The notes under the pieces were generated by a model, which saw only the letters and a program-made list of their open reading frames with translations, was not told where the DNA came from and made no database searches. Shown here piece by piece: positions 63,201 through 64,000 of a stretch of 64,000 nt of DNA. How positions within the stretch are numbered: position 1 is the stretch's first letter; each line of letters opens with the position of its first letter. The position numbers were made by a program, and so were the translations under genes. The DNA lies in contig NZ_FNSM01000001.1 in assembly GCF_900105415.1 (NCBI RefSeq), forward strand, positions 3,572,501 to 3,636,500, in the 5' to 3' direction. The DNA comes from Streptomyces sp. TLI_105. Its GTDB lineage: Bacteria; Actinomycetota; Actinomycetes; Streptomycetales; Streptomycetaceae.

Positions 63201-64000
63201 GTGTCCAGAAACGCCGCCGTGTCCCGGACGGGGAGCGATCAGGCTCTCGCCGTCTACCAGGAGCTCCGTGCCCGCCCCGAGGCAGGTTTCGACGAGGTCG
63301 CCGACCGGTTCGAGCTCTCCGCCGACGAGCGGGAGCGATGTCGCGACGAACTCGCCTCCTTAGGACTCACCGCCACCCCCGAAGCCTCGGACCCGAGCCC
63401 CCGCCCCGTCGTCCTCGACCCGGACGTCGCCCTGTTGCGGCTGCTGCGCCGGGAGCGCGACCGGCTCCAGGACCGCCTCGCCGCGACCAGCCGCGCGCAC
63501 ACCGCCCTCGAAGCCCTCGCCGGACCGTTCCTGCGGGCCGGGGCCGCGCCCCGCTCCGAGGTCGAGGTCGAGATCGTCACCGACCCGCAGCGGGTGCTGC
63601 GCGAGCTGTCGGACCTGACGGAGTCCGTGCGCACCGCCGTCCACGTCATGCACACCGGGTCCGTACGGCGCGAGGACATGGCCGCCGAGCTGGAGCGGGA
63701 CCGCTCCCGGGCCGCCCGCGGGGTGCGGGTCCGCGCCATGTACAGCCGCCGGGTCGGCACCGTGCCCGAGATGACCCAGCACCTGGAGGACCGGGCGGCG
63801 CTCGGCGTGGAGCTGCGCCTCTCCCCCGTCGTCCCGATGAACATGGTCCTCGCCGACGAGAACTTCGCCCTGCTGCCGACGGACCCGCACGACCCGGACT
63901 CGCCCGTCATCCTCGCCCGCGGCCCGGGTCTGGTCCGCTCGTACCTCGCGCTGTACGAGTACTGCTGGCAGGCGGCCGCCCGGTACGGCGAGGAGCCCGG
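63201..64000 (+). CDS. TrmB/LuxR-type helix-turn-helix regulator, partial, with TTA codon
   Basis: Runs off the right edge; 266 codons are visible. GTG start. N-terminal domain (DQALAVYQELRARPEAGFDEVADRFELSADERERCRDELASLGLT) is a winged helix as in TrmB-like regulators; a helical linker (LLRRERDRLQDRLAATSRAHTALEALAG) leads to a domain with VHVMHTGSVRREDMAAELERDRSRAARGVRVRAMYSRRVG and LADENFALLPTDP, as in Streptomyces LuxR-type regulators whose HTH lies at the C-terminus (outside the window). A TTA codon at 63360-63362 (codon 54) makes it bldA-dependent, typical for regulators of secondary metabolism. Confidence 0.82.
   Translation, partial: MSRNAAVSRTGSDQALAVYQELRARPEAGFDEVADRFELSADERERCRDELASLGLTATPEASDPSPRPVVLDPDVALLRLLRRERDRLQDRLAATSRAHTALEALAGPFLRAGAAPRSEVEVEIVTDPQRVLRELSDLTESVRTAVHVMHTGSVRREDMAAELERDRSRAARGVRVRAMYSRRVGTVPEMTQHLEDRAALGVELRLSPVVPMNMVLADENFALLPTDPHDPDSPVILARGPGLVRSYLALYEYCWQAAARYGEEP

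Overview
The window is chromosomal DNA of a Streptomyces (or very close relative). Evidence: uniformly very high GC with a strong G/C bias at third codon positions, many leaderless ATG/GTG genes with a TAnnnT hexamer 6-8 nt upstream, Streptomyces-typical families (DUF2530, DUF3027, DUF2771, DUF2867, cold-shock protein with C-terminal extension, futalosine menaquinone genes, HelD-class RNA polymerase ATPase), and only two in-frame TTA codons noticed, both in the last 4 kb. It reads as core chromosome: no phage, transposase, rRNA, tRNA or CRISPR array was seen.

Layout. 1-4.6 kb: AMP-ligase fragment and a fold-type-I PLP decarboxylase with a repetitive tail, small lipoprotein/DUF1272 pair, VOC protein, EamA exporter. 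4.7-16.8 kb: LysR, DUF2199, a GlcD/GlcF-like fusion oxidoreductase divergent from serC, a secreted protein, two hydrolases, a peroxidase-like CMD protein divergent from its MarR regulator, aldo/keto reductase, a 29-codon membrane gene, thpR, GNAT. 16.8-28 kb: secreted FG-GAP protein, MarR-MFS operon, ribbon-helix-helix protein, NCS2 purine permease, DUF2530, CtpE-like P-type ATPase, ArsR-SRPBCC operon, RTX-like secreted protein. 28-42 kb: sacsin-like ATPase, DUF3027, MFS, DUF2771, mqnB-mqnD (menaquinone via futalosine), cold-shock protein, HAD phosphatase, and a FecCD-FecCD-ATPase siderophore importer behind an iron box. 42-53 kb: HAAS-type membrane protein, a WYL/helicase-associated protein next to an XPB helicase, a secreted protein, a HelD/HelR-class RNA polymerase ATPase, a broken VOC gene, a phosphotransferase. 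53-64 kb: TetR/DUF2867 pair, cutC, then a copper island (secreted protein, copZ, copA, csoR, BlaI-M56 pair) carrying four CsoR-type boxes, followed by GNAT, methyltransferase, Fur-family regulator and an incomplete TTA-containing regulator.

The most unusual signal is between the genes. (i) About ten gene ends carry short tandem duplications whose first copy contains, or abuts, the stop codon of the upstream gene (periods 7 to 45 bp, 2 to 14 copies); at 54 kb one array joins two convergent genes and supplies both stop codons, and at 59.8 kb a duplicated GTGA junction creates two 11-codon mini-ORFs between blaI and its peptidase. (ii) A mosaic, strongly palindromic interspersed element occurs three times (31.6, 41.5 and 51.4 kb); the third copy sits inside, and replaces the middle of, a VOC/glyoxalase gene, which suggests that the element is or was mobile.
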